Assembly: GCA_045531405.1 (NCBI GenBank)
Contig: JAZSDX010000008.1
Coordinates: 26,956-90,955 of the forward strand
Direction of reading: 5' to 3'
DNA: 64,000 nucleotides
DNA from: RGIG4079 sp045531405
GTDB lineage: Bacteria > Bacteroidota > Bacteroidia > Bacteroidales > Muribaculaceae
Positions 18,278 to 26,695 of the stretch are shown piece by piece (the stretch's first letter is position 1; each line of letters opens with the position of its first letter). The position numbers and the translations under genes were made by a program. The notes beneath the pieces are model-generated. The model saw nothing but the letters and a program-made list of their open reading frames with translations, had not been told where the DNA came from and searched no databases.

Positions 18278-18742
18278 TTAAGGATGGTTAGACTTTGTTG
18301 TTACTACGAAGTCTATTGAGTGGGTTACGCTATAGGGTGTTGCTTGGCGACGAGGTTGTGGGCTACGATAGTAGAAAAATGCTTTTTGTTTGTCCCACGA
18401 TGAAATTGAGAGCTGGCGAGTTTCGCCGGGAGGTATAGTGCAATTTATATTTTTTGTTGCCGAATGTAGTTGTCGTTTTTGGCTATCGAAGTAGTTAAAT
18501 GTGAGTTGGATATGGATAATTGTGTCATTGCTGTTATTGGTCGCAAAAAATGACTCTTTGTAGGAGTTTAGGGGTTTGTCATATCCGGAGATTTTGAGGA
18601 TGGAGTCGTTGATATTTGTTATAGTGTCGCCAACAAGCGTTATAGAGTGATTATCTTTCACTTTAAGGTGCTTGCGCGTGGTGCGCTGTGCCGAGCAAAA
18701 TAACACAAAAATAAATGATAATATGATAAACAACGATTTCAT
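18278..18742 (-). CDS. Small secreted protein of unknown function
   Basis: A 154-residue product from the ATG at 18742. Its TGA-overlapping start (ATGA with the upstream gene's stop) and clean signal peptide MKSLFIILSFIFVLFCSAQ support this choice over an ATG at 18796. The mature part is beta-rich with polar, Thr/Ser/Asn-rich strands (TNNSNDTIIHIQLTFNYFDS, IPPGETRQLSI), the look of a small Ig-like or FxLD-type exported domain. I do not recognise a family. Tight coupling to the upstream secreted gene suggests joint function in the periplasm or outer membrane. Confidence 0.7.
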   Translation of the reverse strand: MKSLFIILSFIFVLFCSAQRTTRKHLKVKDNHSITLVGDTITNINDSILKISGYDKPLNSYKESFFATNNSNDTIIHIQLTFNYFDSQKRQLHSATKNINCTIPPGETRQLSISSWDKQKAFFYYRSPQPRRQATPYSVTHSIDFVVTTKSNHP

Positions 18743-19341
18743 AAGTATCTTGGCGCATGAGGTTTCTTTGCCGATTGTGGATATATGCGCAAACATCCAT
18801 CAAGACCATTGGGACGAGTATTATTGACCGATAAACCTATGCGATAGATATATGGCAACCATCGCCAAAGATTGACTTTTATCTCGGTTTTATATCTATT
18901 GAAAGAGAGGAAATCATCTTTGAGGTTTAGAGTGAATGTGTGAGGGGAAGATAGTATGCCATCTAATAAACTTGATGTGTAAATGTGAGCATCATAACAA
19001 TTGGGCTTTGTAGTAGCAATCGCATATCCCATAATTGTTCCCGGCTCAATGTGTAATTGGTTAGATTTTATGATGACAATGCGATAGATATATTGAGTAT
19101 TCTCGAGGATGTTGTTGGGATCATATCGCTCAATGGCAACGATTGAGCCATTGTCGAGGAATTGCCATATGCCTTCTATTTCGTGACGTGGTGATTGAGA
19201 TATGCGAGTTTTAACACTGTCAATAGTAGAAAACCCATCAAGCACTTGTGACTCAGTTGGCAATTCGTCAAGTATCGATCCCGAAGCATGAATCGACAAA
19301 CTGAGGAATGCTAATATTATGATGTTTCGCAAAATCGTCAT
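18739..19341 (-). CDS. Secreted protein of unknown function
   Basis: A 200-residue protein with an N-terminal signal sequence (MTILRNIIILAFLSLSIHA). The mature part begins with a helical segment, then IEGIWQFLDNGSIVAIER, a lipocalin-like G-x-W opening strand followed by beta hairpins. The last about 60 residues are basic and aromatic (KVNLWRWLPYIYRIGLSV) and end NGLDGCLRIYPQ. I do not recognise the family. It starts 14 bp after the DUF3078 gene and overlaps the next small secreted gene by 4 bp, so the three probably form one unit. Confidence 0.7.
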   Translation of the reverse strand: MTILRNIIILAFLSLSIHASGSILDELPTESQVLDGFSTIDSVKTRISQSPRHEIEGIWQFLDNGSIVAIERYDPNNILENTQYIYRIVIIKSNQLHIEPGTIMGYAIATTKPNCYDAHIYTSSLLDGILSSPHTFTLNLKDDFLSFNRYKTEIKVNLWRWLPYIYRIGLSVNNTRPNGLDGCLRIYPQSAKKPHAPRYL

Positions 19342-19355
19342 GTGGATTATGCAAA

Positions 19356-20816
19356 TTATAGATTTTTGAAACTATAGGCAAATCCAAAACTGAGAATCTC
19401 TTTTAATTGAAAGTTATGCCATTTGGCATATGTGTCATCATTAGTGCTTGAGTCGTAGCGTAGATGCACATTTATCTGAGTTGTAAGGAATCGATTTATA
19501 CTAAACGACAAAGTGTTTTCCAAGTCACCTTGAATATATGAGTAATCGGTAAATGCAAATAAACGAGTTGATAACGAAATGTTGTGAGAGATATTCCACT
19601 TGAGTTTCGCTTCACCACTCGAACCCATTTCACTCACAATCTTTTTCCCTTCATCTATGCCAAATGTAGTTTCGTCTAAACGCCAATTGGTACATGTTTT
19701 CATGTTGTAAGAAAGAGGAGATACCGATGCATCAAACGAGAACGTTTTTTTGGGGTTGGCATAATTATATGTCATACCGAGACCCACATTTAATTCACCC
19801 GGAGAAAGAAATGCGGCTTTGAGATCGTTAGTATTTGTTTTATAGCCATTAAATAATTGCGTTTTGAATTGTACTTGCACAGAGTAGAACCACCTTTTAG
19901 CTGCGCGCACCCCAAATTTACTGTTTATTTGGAAGATGTCGTCACTTATGCTATAGTTGCGAAGAGTGTCCTCGGGAGCACTATTCATTGCCAATTTGTA
20001 TTTTATATCGGTGTCGAAGAGTAGATTGGGGTAAAATGCTTCATTGAGTTTGATGTTAAATTCTCCATTTAGAAGCATGTTTAGGTTGTTGTTGCCACCT
20101 TGATACCAGTTAGGCGAGATATATGCTTGTGAAAATTGTAGCGAACCGTTGAATGAGTGCAACCAATTGCGACGTTTAATGTCGGAGTTGCTGATATTAG
20201 CTGCATCAATGGATATTTCTTGTTGTTTAACGGTGATTTTTGAGTCTCGAGGATCAATTTGTGTAAATACGCGTTTTGGTGCGATAGGTAGAGTCTCAAG
20301 ATTATATTTTACCTTATTGGGGTTGTTAATCATATAGGTTTGCTTTATCCCTTCCAAGTGTCGGTTATGAGATATAAGTTCACTAAAATAACTTGGAGTT
20401 TTAGAGGTGTCGCAAGATGTCACTTTTTGGTAGGTGTTGATTGTCTCATTTAGAGATGGATCGTATCCACAAAATACCGGTTGACGGAAGAAATATAGTG
20501 GAATGGGAATGGTCTTAATAGATGTATCCACCTCGATTTTATAAAAATCGGGGGAGTTTAATGTTGCCTTAAGTTGATTGAGCATTGTGTCGAGTTTTGT
20601 TTCGTCTCTCATTGTTTTAGGACGATTACGTAATGCTATAGTATCAACAACAAGTGTGTCATTGTAAAATTTTATTGTAGGTGAGGATGTAGTGTCGCCA
20701 ACAAGTGTGGGTTGAACTCGCACAATGGGTGTGCGATATATGATTTCTTGGGCTATAATGTTAAAGAAAATACAACTTAAAAAGATTGTAATAACTATAG
20801 AGATAATATTTTTCAT
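19356..20816 (-). CDS. DUF3078 outer-membrane beta-barrel-like protein
   Basis: A 486-residue exported protein from the ATG at 20816; the two codons before it start with TTG. The signal peptide runs to about residue 22 (IIAQ). The C-terminal 270 residues match DUF3078: WLHSFNGSLQFSQAYISPNW, GGNNNLNMLLNGEFN, then alternating amphipathic strands such as FKTQLFNGY and SFDASVSPLSYNM, ending with an aromatic strand (FGFAYSFKNL) as outer-membrane barrels do. The function of DUF3078 is unknown. It is followed by two small secreted genes and preceded by ubiE on the same strand. Confidence 0.82.
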   Translation of the reverse strand: MKNIISIVITIFLSCIFFNIIAQEIIYRTPIVRVQPTLVGDTTSSPTIKFYNDTLVVDTIALRNRPKTMRDETKLDTMLNQLKATLNSPDFYKIEVDTSIKTIPIPLYFFRQPVFCGYDPSLNETINTYQKVTSCDTSKTPSYFSELISHNRHLEGIKQTYMINNPNKVKYNLETLPIAPKRVFTQIDPRDSKITVKQQEISIDAANISNSDIKRRNWLHSFNGSLQFSQAYISPNWYQGGNNNLNMLLNGEFNIKLNEAFYPNLLFDTDIKYKLAMNSAPEDTLRNYSISDDIFQINSKFGVRAAKRWFYSVQVQFKTQLFNGYKTNTNDLKAAFLSPGELNVGLGMTYNYANPKKTFSFDASVSPLSYNMKTCTNWRLDETTFGIDEGKKIVSEMGSSGEAKLKWNISHNISLSTRLFAFTDYSYIQGDLENTLSFSINRFLTTQINVHLRYDSSTNDDTYAKWHNFQLKEILSFGFAYSFKNL

Positions 20817-20842
20817 AAGCAAAATTTATATTAACAATAGGC

Positions 20843-21580
20843 TTATTTTATAGCCATGTATATTGAGCAAGTGCCAAATGTGAGGGTGCGATAATGACAG
20901 TTGTTAAATCCGGCTTCACGCATGAGTTGTAGCATGTTGTCACCTTGTGGAACGGCAGCTATGCTTTCGGGTAAATAGCTATAGGCTCTTATATCTTTTG
21001 AAACTAATCGACCTATGAATGGGATTATGTGGTGAGTGTAGAATTTATATAGTGGTTTAACCAATGTTGATGTGGGTGTTGATAGTTCAATGACGCATAA
21101 CACTCCACCCGGTTTTAATACGCGAAGCATCTCGCGATATCCTTGATCGAGATGCTCGAAATTACGCACTCCATATGCTACGGTGATGCAATCAAATTTA
21201 TCCTTATCAAAAGGTAATGCCAAGCAATCGCCAGTGATGAGATTAATAGTGTCGGAAAGCCCTGTCTCAGCCACTTTTTTGCGACCTATTGCAATCATTC
21301 CTTCCGAGAGGTCGATACCGGTAATCTTTTCGGGCTTGAGACTACGGGCGAGCTTGATGGCCAAGTCGCCCGTGCCGGTTGCCACGTCGAGTATTGTTTT
21401 TGGAGCGTAAGCCTTAATTATCTTTACGGCTTTGGCACGCCAACATTTGTCGATACCAAAAGTCATGGCACGATTCATGAAGTCATATGCCGGCGCAATC
21501 GAGTCAAACATTTCTTTAACCTGTTCGGTCTTTGCTCGATTGTTGTCGTAGGGATTTATTTTTTCGGCTTTAACGTCCAC
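20843..21580 (-). CDS. ubiE: Demethylmenaquinone methyltransferase
   Basis: A 245-residue SAM-dependent methyltransferase for the last step of menaquinone synthesis (also called menG). YDFMNRAMTFGIDKCWR and LDVATGTGDLAIKLA (SAM motif I) are diagnostic, followed by GIDLSEGMIAIGRKK, TVAYGVRNFEHLDQGY and the C-terminal region FGTCSIYMAIK. Full length. It sits 12 bp after purC in the phoH-purC-ubiE string, a typical Bacteroidales order. Confidence 0.95.
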   Translation of the reverse strand: MDVKAEKINPYDNNRAKTEQVKEMFDSIAPAYDFMNRAMTFGIDKCWRAKAVKIIKAYAPKTILDVATGTGDLAIKLARSLKPEKITGIDLSEGMIAIGRKKVAETGLSDTINLITGDCLALPFDKDKFDCITVAYGVRNFEHLDQGYREMLRVLKPGGVLCVIELSTPTSTLVKPLYKFYTHHIIPFIGRLVSKDIRAYSYLPESIAAVPQGDNMLQLMREAGFNNCHYRTLTFGTCSIYMAIK

Positions 21581-21592
21581 GTTATTGTTGAT

Positions 21593-22543
21593 TTATTTTT
21601 TGAGATTAGCAAGACATTCAACAACGTTCTTTTTGATGCGTTCGCTCAAGTTTGGATCATTGTCTTTTACGAATGTTTCGCCAGTGATATGTTCATAGAG
21701 TTCAATATAACGTTGAGATACACTTTCGCAATATTCGTCGGTCATTTCGGGAACGACTTGTCCGGGTTTGCCCATGAAATTGTTTTCAATAAGCCATTGA
21801 CGCACAAATTCTTTAGAAAGTTGTTTTTGTGGTTCGCCTTTTTCAAAACGTTCTTGATATCCATCGGCATAGAAATAACGAGAAGAGTCGGGGGTGTGAA
21901 TTTCGTCAATGAGATACACTTTGCCGTCGCGTTTCCCAAATTCATATTTAGTGTCAACGAGAATCAATCCTTTTTCGGCCGCCATCTCAGTGCCACGAGC
22001 AAAAAGAGCGCGAGTGTATTGTTCCATTATTTCGTAGTCTTCTTTGCTCACGATTCCTTGAGCAAGGATTTCTTCGCGTGAAATATTTTCATCATGACCT
22101 TCGTCGGCTTTTGTAGTTGGAGTGATTATAGGTTCGGGAAAACGTTCGTTTTCACGCATTCCGTCGGGAAGTTTCACACCACAAAGTTCACGGCAACCTG
22201 CTTGATATTCACGCCAAGCACTACCTGTGAGATAGCCACGAATAATCATTTCAACACGGAATCCTTCGCATTTCAATCCTACGGTTACCATTGGGTCGGG
22301 AGTCGCAAGTTTCCAGTTAGGAACGATGTCGGCGGTGGCATCAAGGAATTTTGCAGCGATTTGATTAAGCACTTGACCTTTGAATGGGATGCCTTTAGGA
22401 AGGATTACGTCAAATGCAGAAATGCGGTCAGAAGCAATCATTACTAAAATATCGTCATCGATATTATAAACTTCACGTACTTTGCCGTGATATACACTTT
22501 TTTGACCTGGAAAATTGAAATCGGTGTTTGATAATGTAGCCAT
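21593..22543 (-). CDS. purC: SAICAR synthetase
   Basis: A 316-residue enzyme from the ATG at 22543 (MATLSNTDFNFPGQKSVYHG). An upstream ATG at 22633 would overlap phoH and add 30 basic residues with no family match. It joins aspartate to CAIR in purine synthesis using ATP. YHGKVREVYNI is the ATP-grasp-like N-terminal loop, SDRISAFDV the conserved SAICAR signature, IRGYLTGSAWREY and LVDTKYEFG the remaining core motifs. This is the longer, eukaryote-like PurC found in Bacteroidota. It starts 13 bp after phoH. Confidence 0.95.
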   Translation of the reverse strand: MATLSNTDFNFPGQKSVYHGKVREVYNIDDDILVMIASDRISAFDVILPKGIPFKGQVLNQIAAKFLDATADIVPNWKLATPDPMVTVGLKCEGFRVEMIIRGYLTGSAWREYQAGCRELCGVKLPDGMRENERFPEPIITPTTKADEGHDENISREEILAQGIVSKEDYEIMEQYTRALFARGTEMAAEKGLILVDTKYEFGKRDGKVYLIDEIHTPDSSRYFYADGYQERFEKGEPQKQLSKEFVRQWLIENNFMGKPGQVVPEMTDEYCESVSQRYIELYEHITGETFVKDNDPNLSERIKKNVVECLANLKK

Positions 22544-22556
22544 AATATGTATTTTT

Positions 22557-23540
22557 TTAATTTGATTCTTTATCGTTATTTTCGGTAGTAGTTTCCTCTT
22601 TTGCGTTTTTATCCCATTTTTCGTAGGCTTCAACTATGCGTTGCACTAATTGATGGCGCACGATGTCTTTTTTGCCAAATTCAACATATCCTATGCCGGG
22701 AATCCCTTTTAATACACGCAAAGCGTGCATTAATCCCGAAACTGTTGATCGGGGCAAATCTATTTGAGTGGCATCACCTGTGATAATCATTTTTGCGTTC
22801 ATGCCCAGGCGAGTAAGGAACATCTTGATTTGATGAGTCGTGGTGTTTTGTGCCTCATCAAGCACGATAACGGCATCGTTGAGGGTGCGTCCTCGCATAA
22901 ATGCCAATGGCGCAATTTGAATCACATTTGTTTCCATATATTCCTTGAGTTTTACAGCAGGAATCATGTCCTCAAGCGCGTCATAAAGAGGTTGTAGATA
23001 TGGATCAATTTTGTCTTTCATGTCACCGGGGAGAAATCCGAGCTTTTCTCCAGCCTCAACGGCAGGGCGTGAAAGAATTATTTTTCTTACTTCACGGTTC
23101 TTTAATGCTCTTACTGCAAGGGCTATGGCAAGATATGTTTTACCTGTGCCGGCAGGTCCAAGTGCAAATGTGAGGTCATTTTTTAATACAGCTTCAACGA
23201 GAAGTTGTTGATTGGGTGACCGTGGTGAAATGGGTTTCCCATTAATCCCAAAAATAATCACATCATCACTTTTTACTTCTTGTGGAGTGCCACCTTTTAT
23301 GACTTCAAGAATAACTTCTTCGGTGAGTTTGTTGTATTTAGCACAATAAGCCTCAAGTTCTTTTATTTTCTTTTCAAAATCGGCAGTTTCGTCATTGTCG
23401 CCGATAACTTTTATTACCGACCCACGTGCAGCCATTCTCAACTTAGGGAAAAGGTTGCGAATAAGTTGCATATTGCAGTTGTTGACACCATAAAAACACA
23501 CCGGGTCAACATTGTCGATAATTACTATGCGTTCAATCAT
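22557..23540 (-). CDS. phoH: PhoH-family ATPase
   Basis: A 327-residue P-loop NTPase. GPAGTGKTYLAIALAVRALK is the Walker A region, and AVIVLDEAQNTTTHQIKMFLTRLG combines Walker B with the family-specific stretch. DATQIDLPRSTVSGL and VRHQLVQRIVEAY are further PhoH hallmarks. A KH-like N-terminal region (about 20-60) precedes the ATPase. PhoH proteins are linked to RNA metabolism, often with YbeY; the exact substrate is not known. It is the first gene of the string continuing through purC and ubiE and has a good promoter. Confidence 0.93.
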   Translation of the reverse strand: MIERIVIIDNVDPVCFYGVNNCNMQLIRNLFPKLRMAARGSVIKVIGDNDETADFEKKIKELEAYCAKYNKLTEEVILEVIKGGTPQEVKSDDVIIFGINGKPISPRSPNQQLLVEAVLKNDLTFALGPAGTGKTYLAIALAVRALKNREVRKIILSRPAVEAGEKLGFLPGDMKDKIDPYLQPLYDALEDMIPAVKLKEYMETNVIQIAPLAFMRGRTLNDAVIVLDEAQNTTTHQIKMFLTRLGMNAKMIITGDATQIDLPRSTVSGLMHALRVLKGIPGIGYVEFGKKDIVRHQLVQRIVEAYEKWDKNAKEETTTENNDKESN

Positions 23541-23564
23541 TCAGCTGAAATATAATTTATGTTA

Positions 23565-23595
23565 CAAAGTTAGCAACTTTGCAATGAAATTGCAA
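23565..23595 (-). promoter_or_regulatory. Promoter of phoH-purC-ubiE
   Basis: On the minus strand a TAACTTTG -7 box (23565-23572) and a TTG -33 element (23593-23595) are 20 bp apart. The phoH ATG is 24 bp downstream. Confidence 0.6.
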
Positions 23596-23625
23596 TATCA
23601 TGATGCTATAACGATAAATTATTTT

Positions 23626-23657
23626 TTTGTGAATTAATTAATAGAATTGTATCTTTG
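23626..23657 (+). promoter_or_regulatory. Promoter of the esterase gene
   Basis: TTTG (23626-23629) and TATCTTTG (23650-23657) are separated by 20 bp, a full-consensus Bacteroides promoter. The ATG is 45 bp downstream. Confidence 0.7.
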
Positions 23658-23702
23658 CAATGCTAACCATTAAATAACTAATAAAAAAACAACCTATAAA
23701 CA

Positions 23703-24578
23703 ATGAAAAAGAGACTATTATCGTTGATGTTGCTTGTGGGCATCATGGCTGTGACACCTATCAATATCAGTGCTTTTGATTGTGGAAAATGCAAGTCGGA
23801 GCAATCATCGTTTAAGCAAATAAATCATATTCAAGTGCCCGCTACTAATATCGCATCGCCAATGGATGTGAATGTGATTCTTCCACAATCTTATGCAACG
23901 GCTGCCGATAAAGAATATCCGGTAGTATATATTCTTCATGGTTATGATGGAGACTATAATACATGGCTCACTCTCACGGAACCAAAACTTGATAGTCTTG
24001 CGTCGCATTATGATATGATTTTTGTACTTCCCGATGGTCGCGATAGTTGGTATTGGGATGCTCCTGCCGATTCAAGTCTAAAAATGGAATCTTTTTTTGT
24101 AGAAGAGCTTGTGCCTTATATCGACAAAAACTATCGCACTATAGCCGATGTGAAACATCGTGCAATAACCGGATTGAGCATGGGTGGACATGGAAGCCTA
24201 TATTTAGCAATGCGCCATAGTGACATTTGGGGCTCGGTCGGTAGCATGAGCGGTGGTGTGAATATCAATAAAGACAAATGGGCTAAATCGTGGAAAATCG
24301 CACAGCGATTGGGAGATAAAGCTCAATATCCCGAGCGATGGGAGAATTATACTGTGATAAATCTCGTGAAAGGTTTGAACCCCGACCAATTAAATATTAT
24401 TTTTGACTGTGGTATTGATGATTTCTTTATTGGTGTAAATCGCGAATTGCATGAGGAACTATTGAAATATAATATCTCTCATGACTATACCGAGCGTCCC
24501 GGACGACACACTCACCCATATTGGAAAAACTCAATAAGATATCATCTCCAATATTTTTACGATATTTTTAATAAGTAA
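23703..24578 (+). CDS. Secreted alpha/beta-hydrolase esterase (esterase D / FGH-like)
   Basis: A 291-residue exported hydrolase. A signal peptide (about 1-24) precedes an alpha/beta-hydrolase domain of the putative-esterase family (esterase D, S-formylglutathione hydrolase, feruloyl esterases). The oxyanion region YILHGYDGDYNTW, nucleophile elbow GLSMGGHG (Ser159), acid loop DCGIDDFF and catalytic His in GRHTHPYW are all in order. Such enzymes remove acetyl or feruloyl groups from sugars or cleave short esters; export fits a role on dietary or host glycans. Monocistronic, with its own promoter and terminator. Confidence 0.85.
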   Translation: MKKRLLSLMLLVGIMAVTPINISAFDCGKCKSEQSSFKQINHIQVPATNIASPMDVNVILPQSYATAADKEYPVVYILHGYDGDYNTWLTLTEPKLDSLASHYDMIFVLPDGRDSWYWDAPADSSLKMESFFVEELVPYIDKNYRTIADVKHRAITGLSMGGHGSLYLAMRHSDIWGSVGSMSGGVNINKDKWAKSWKIAQRLGDKAQYPERWENYTVINLVKGLNPDQLNIIFDCGIDDFFIGVNRELHEELLKYNISHDYTERPGRHTHPYWKNSIRYHLQYFYDIFNK

Positions 24579-24591
24579 GATTTAATGAAAC

Positions 24592-24637
24592 AAAAAAATA
24601 TAGTTACTATAAATCGCTATAGTAACTATATTTTTTC
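24592..24637. terminator. Bidirectional terminator between the esterase and rfbC
   Basis: A long near-perfect stem. TATAGTTACTATA (24599-24611) pairs with TATAGTAACTATA (24618-24630), flanked by an A7 run on the left and a T6 run on the right. Confidence 0.85.
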
Positions 24638-24657
24638 TCTATTATAATAAAAATTGC

Positions 24658-25209
24658 TTATACCACTTGAGGCTCGATTTCGCTAAGAGATAATCCGCGA
24701 GAGTCTTTTTCTGAAAGGTTAAGTTCTTCGGCTGGTAAAGGCCAATCTATGCCAAGTGCCGGGTCGTCGAAACGCAATGTCGCTTCGGCTTGAGGCGCAT
24801 ATACATTGTCAACCTTATATTGGAATTGAGCAATGTCGCTTAATACAATGAACCCATGAGCCATGCCACGGGGCACAAATAGTTGACGACAATTTTCTTC
24901 GCTTAGTTCCACGGCAAGGTGTTGCCCGAAAGTGGGAGAGTCTTTGCGAATGTCAACAATAACGTCAATCACTCGTCCACGTGACACACGCACCAACTTA
25001 GCTTGAGCATGTTCATTGCGTTGGAAATGCAATCCTCGCAACACTCCACGAGTTGATACCGATTCATTGTCTTGCACAAATTCCACATTGCCTACATGAG
25101 CTTGAAACTCGGCTTTTTTGAAACTTTCCATAAAATAGCCACGTGCATCGCCATAACGCACAGGCTCTATAATCCACACACCTTTAATGTTTTGTTGGGT
25201 AAAAGTCAT
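24658..25209 (-). CDS. rfbC: dTDP-4-dehydrorhamnose 3,5-epimerase
   Basis: A 183-residue cupin-type epimerase from the ATG at 25209 (MTFTQQNIKGVWIIEP); an in-frame start at 25257 adds 16 residues that do not fit the family. It epimerises dTDP-4-keto-6-deoxyglucose at C3 and C5 on the way to dTDP-L-rhamnose. YFMESFKKAEF, VQDNESVSTRGVLRGLHFQ (catalytic His in the GLHFQ stretch), VDIRKDSPTFGQH and PRGMAHGF are canonical. rfbA, rfbB and rfbD are not in the window, so here it is an orphan. Confidence 0.95.
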   Translation of the reverse strand: MTFTQQNIKGVWIIEPVRYGDARGYFMESFKKAEFQAHVGNVEFVQDNESVSTRGVLRGLHFQRNEHAQAKLVRVSRGRVIDVIVDIRKDSPTFGQHLAVELSEENCRQLFVPRGMAHGFIVLSDIAQFQYKVDNVYAPQAEATLRFDDPALGIDWPLPAEELNLSEKDSRGLSLSEIEPQVV

Positions 25210-25244
25210 TTTATTATGATTGAAAAGTGATGATATTCTACGTG

Positions 25245-25252
25245 CAAAGATA
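25245..25252 (-). promoter_or_regulatory. -7 box (TATCTTTG) of rfbC
   Basis: A minus-strand TATCTTTG sits 35 bp upstream of the chosen rfbC ATG, which supports that start. No -33 element is evident. Confidence 0.5.
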
Positions 25253-25353
25253 GTCATAATTGTTGAGATAATGAGAAGTGAAGGGGAAATAGAAATAAAT
25301 TTTGAGTTTTGAGTGTTTGATATTGTAATTCGTTGAATTTTTTCGGTAAATAA

Positions 25354-25386
25354 TTTGTGTGTTCGCTGAAAGATGTGATACCTTTG
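25354..25386 (+). promoter_or_regulatory. Promoter of the GlmU-like gene
   Basis: TTTG (25354-25357) and TACCTTTG (25379-25386) are 21 bp apart. The ATG is 26 bp downstream. Confidence 0.65.
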
Positions 25387-25412
25387 CTCTGAATTTTAAT
25401 AGTAAATAGTTT

Positions 25413-26609
25413 ATGCAAAATATTATACTTTTTGATGCTTCGGAGGTGCGTGAGAATTTATTGCCAATGACGTTTACTCGTCCGGTGGCTGATTTGCGTG
25501 TGGGAATATTGACTATTCGTGAGAAGTGGGAGCGTATGCTTGATGGCATTTATTCTTATCTCACGGTTGATTATCTGCAAGAGAAATATCCAATGGTTGG
25601 GGTTGAAGAAAGTGTGTTTATCGCAGGCAATGTGTGCCCAACAATTAATCTTGTATCAAAAATAAAATCACTCAATGAAGGCTGTGCATTAGTGTCGCCA
25701 ACAGGTGATATAATTGCTTATAGAGGTGATGTCGGAAGGCTCAATAATCACAGTTTTATAAGAACAATAGAGTGCGATGATGATTATATTTCAATCGCTA
25801 TGCTCTACGATATATTTATGGAAAATCATCGTGGCATCGAGGCTGATTTTGCATTACTCACTACCGGGCGCAAAAGCCAACCATTGAGTGAAACAAACAC
25901 CATAATTGGATCGCCAACCGATGCTGATGGTAACTCTATGATTTTTATCGAAGAGGGTGCTGTTGTAGAGGGTGCAATGCTTAATGTAAAGAATGGACCT
26001 ATCTATGTGGGACGCAATGCTGAGGTAATGGAGGGCAGTTGCTTGCGTGGCCCTATTGCACTTTGCGACAATGCTGTAATAAATATGGGTGCACGTGTGT
26101 ATGGAGCTACTACTCTTGGTCCTTACTGCAAAGTTGGTGGCGAAGTGAATAATGTGGTTATGATGGGGTATTCTAATAAAGCACACGACGGATTCCTCGG
26201 AAATGCAGTGATAGGAGAGTGGTGTAATTTAGGAGGAGGCACTACGGCATCAAATCTCAAAAATGATTATACCGAGATAAAACTATGGAACTATCCTGCT
26301 CATCGTTTCTTGCGTACCGGCTTGCAGTTTTGTGGCTTGATTATGGGAGACCATTCAAAGACTGGTATCAATTGTATGTTTAACACTGCTACAGTGCTTG
26401 GAGTGGGAGTTAATATTCATGGAGCAGGGTTTCCACGCAATTTCGTCGCGTCGTTTAGCGAGGGAAGTACTATTGGCTTTACTGATGTCTCGATGACTAA
26501 ATTTTTTGATATAGCTCGAAGAATGATGGCTCGTCGCGGAGTGGAATTAACAGAGAAAGATATGCGTCTTTTTGAGGCTATATATTCCATTGCTGAGAAT
26601 TATAAATAG
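25413..26609 (+). CDS. GlmU-like bifunctional sugar-nucleotidyl/acetyltransferase
   Basis: A 398-residue protein of the Bacteroidota-specific alternative GlmU family. The N-terminal nucleotidyltransferase-like domain (about 1-190) opens MQNIILFDASEVRENLLPMTFTRP with the R-P-V-A-x-L-R-V-G motif. The C-terminal half (about 190-398) is a left-handed beta-helix with hexapeptide repeats (IYVGRNAEVMEGSCLRGPI, VINMGARVYGATTLGPYCKVGG), typical of acyltransferases. Such proteins are thought to supply UDP-GlcNAc for peptidoglycan and LPS in place of classical GlmU. The reaction is inferred from the family. Confidence 0.85.
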   Translation: MQNIILFDASEVRENLLPMTFTRPVADLRVGILTIREKWERMLDGIYSYLTVDYLQEKYPMVGVEESVFIAGNVCPTINLVSKIKSLNEGCALVSPTGDIIAYRGDVGRLNNHSFIRTIECDDDYISIAMLYDIFMENHRGIEADFALLTTGRKSQPLSETNTIIGSPTDADGNSMIFIEEGAVVEGAMLNVKNGPIYVGRNAEVMEGSCLRGPIALCDNAVINMGARVYGATTLGPYCKVGGEVNNVVMMGYSNKAHDGFLGNAVIGEWCNLGGGTTASNLKNDYTEIKLWNYPAHRFLRTGLQFCGLIMGDHSKTGINCMFNTATVLGVGVNIHGAGFPRNFVASFSEGSTIGFTDVSMTKFFDIARRMMARRGVELTEKDMRLFEAIYSIAENYK

Positions 26610-26642
26610 CACAACAATACAAATGTTATAGCTCTCTATCGT

Positions 26643-26680
26643 AAAAGCCACCAACCGAAAGTTGATGGCTTTTATACTAT
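26643..26680. terminator. Bidirectional terminator between the GlmU-like gene and yidC
   Basis: AAAAGCCAcCAAC (26643-26655) pairs with GTTGaTGGCTTTT (26661-26673) around a CGAAA loop. It lies between convergent genes with A/T flanks on both sides. Confidence 0.8.
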
Positions 26681-26695
26681 TTTTATCACGTAATA

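Noticed and set aside
24658..25209. A complete dTDP-rhamnose cluster around rfbC
   Set aside because: rfbA, rfbB and rfbD homologues do not occur in the window, so the epimerase is counted as an orphan.
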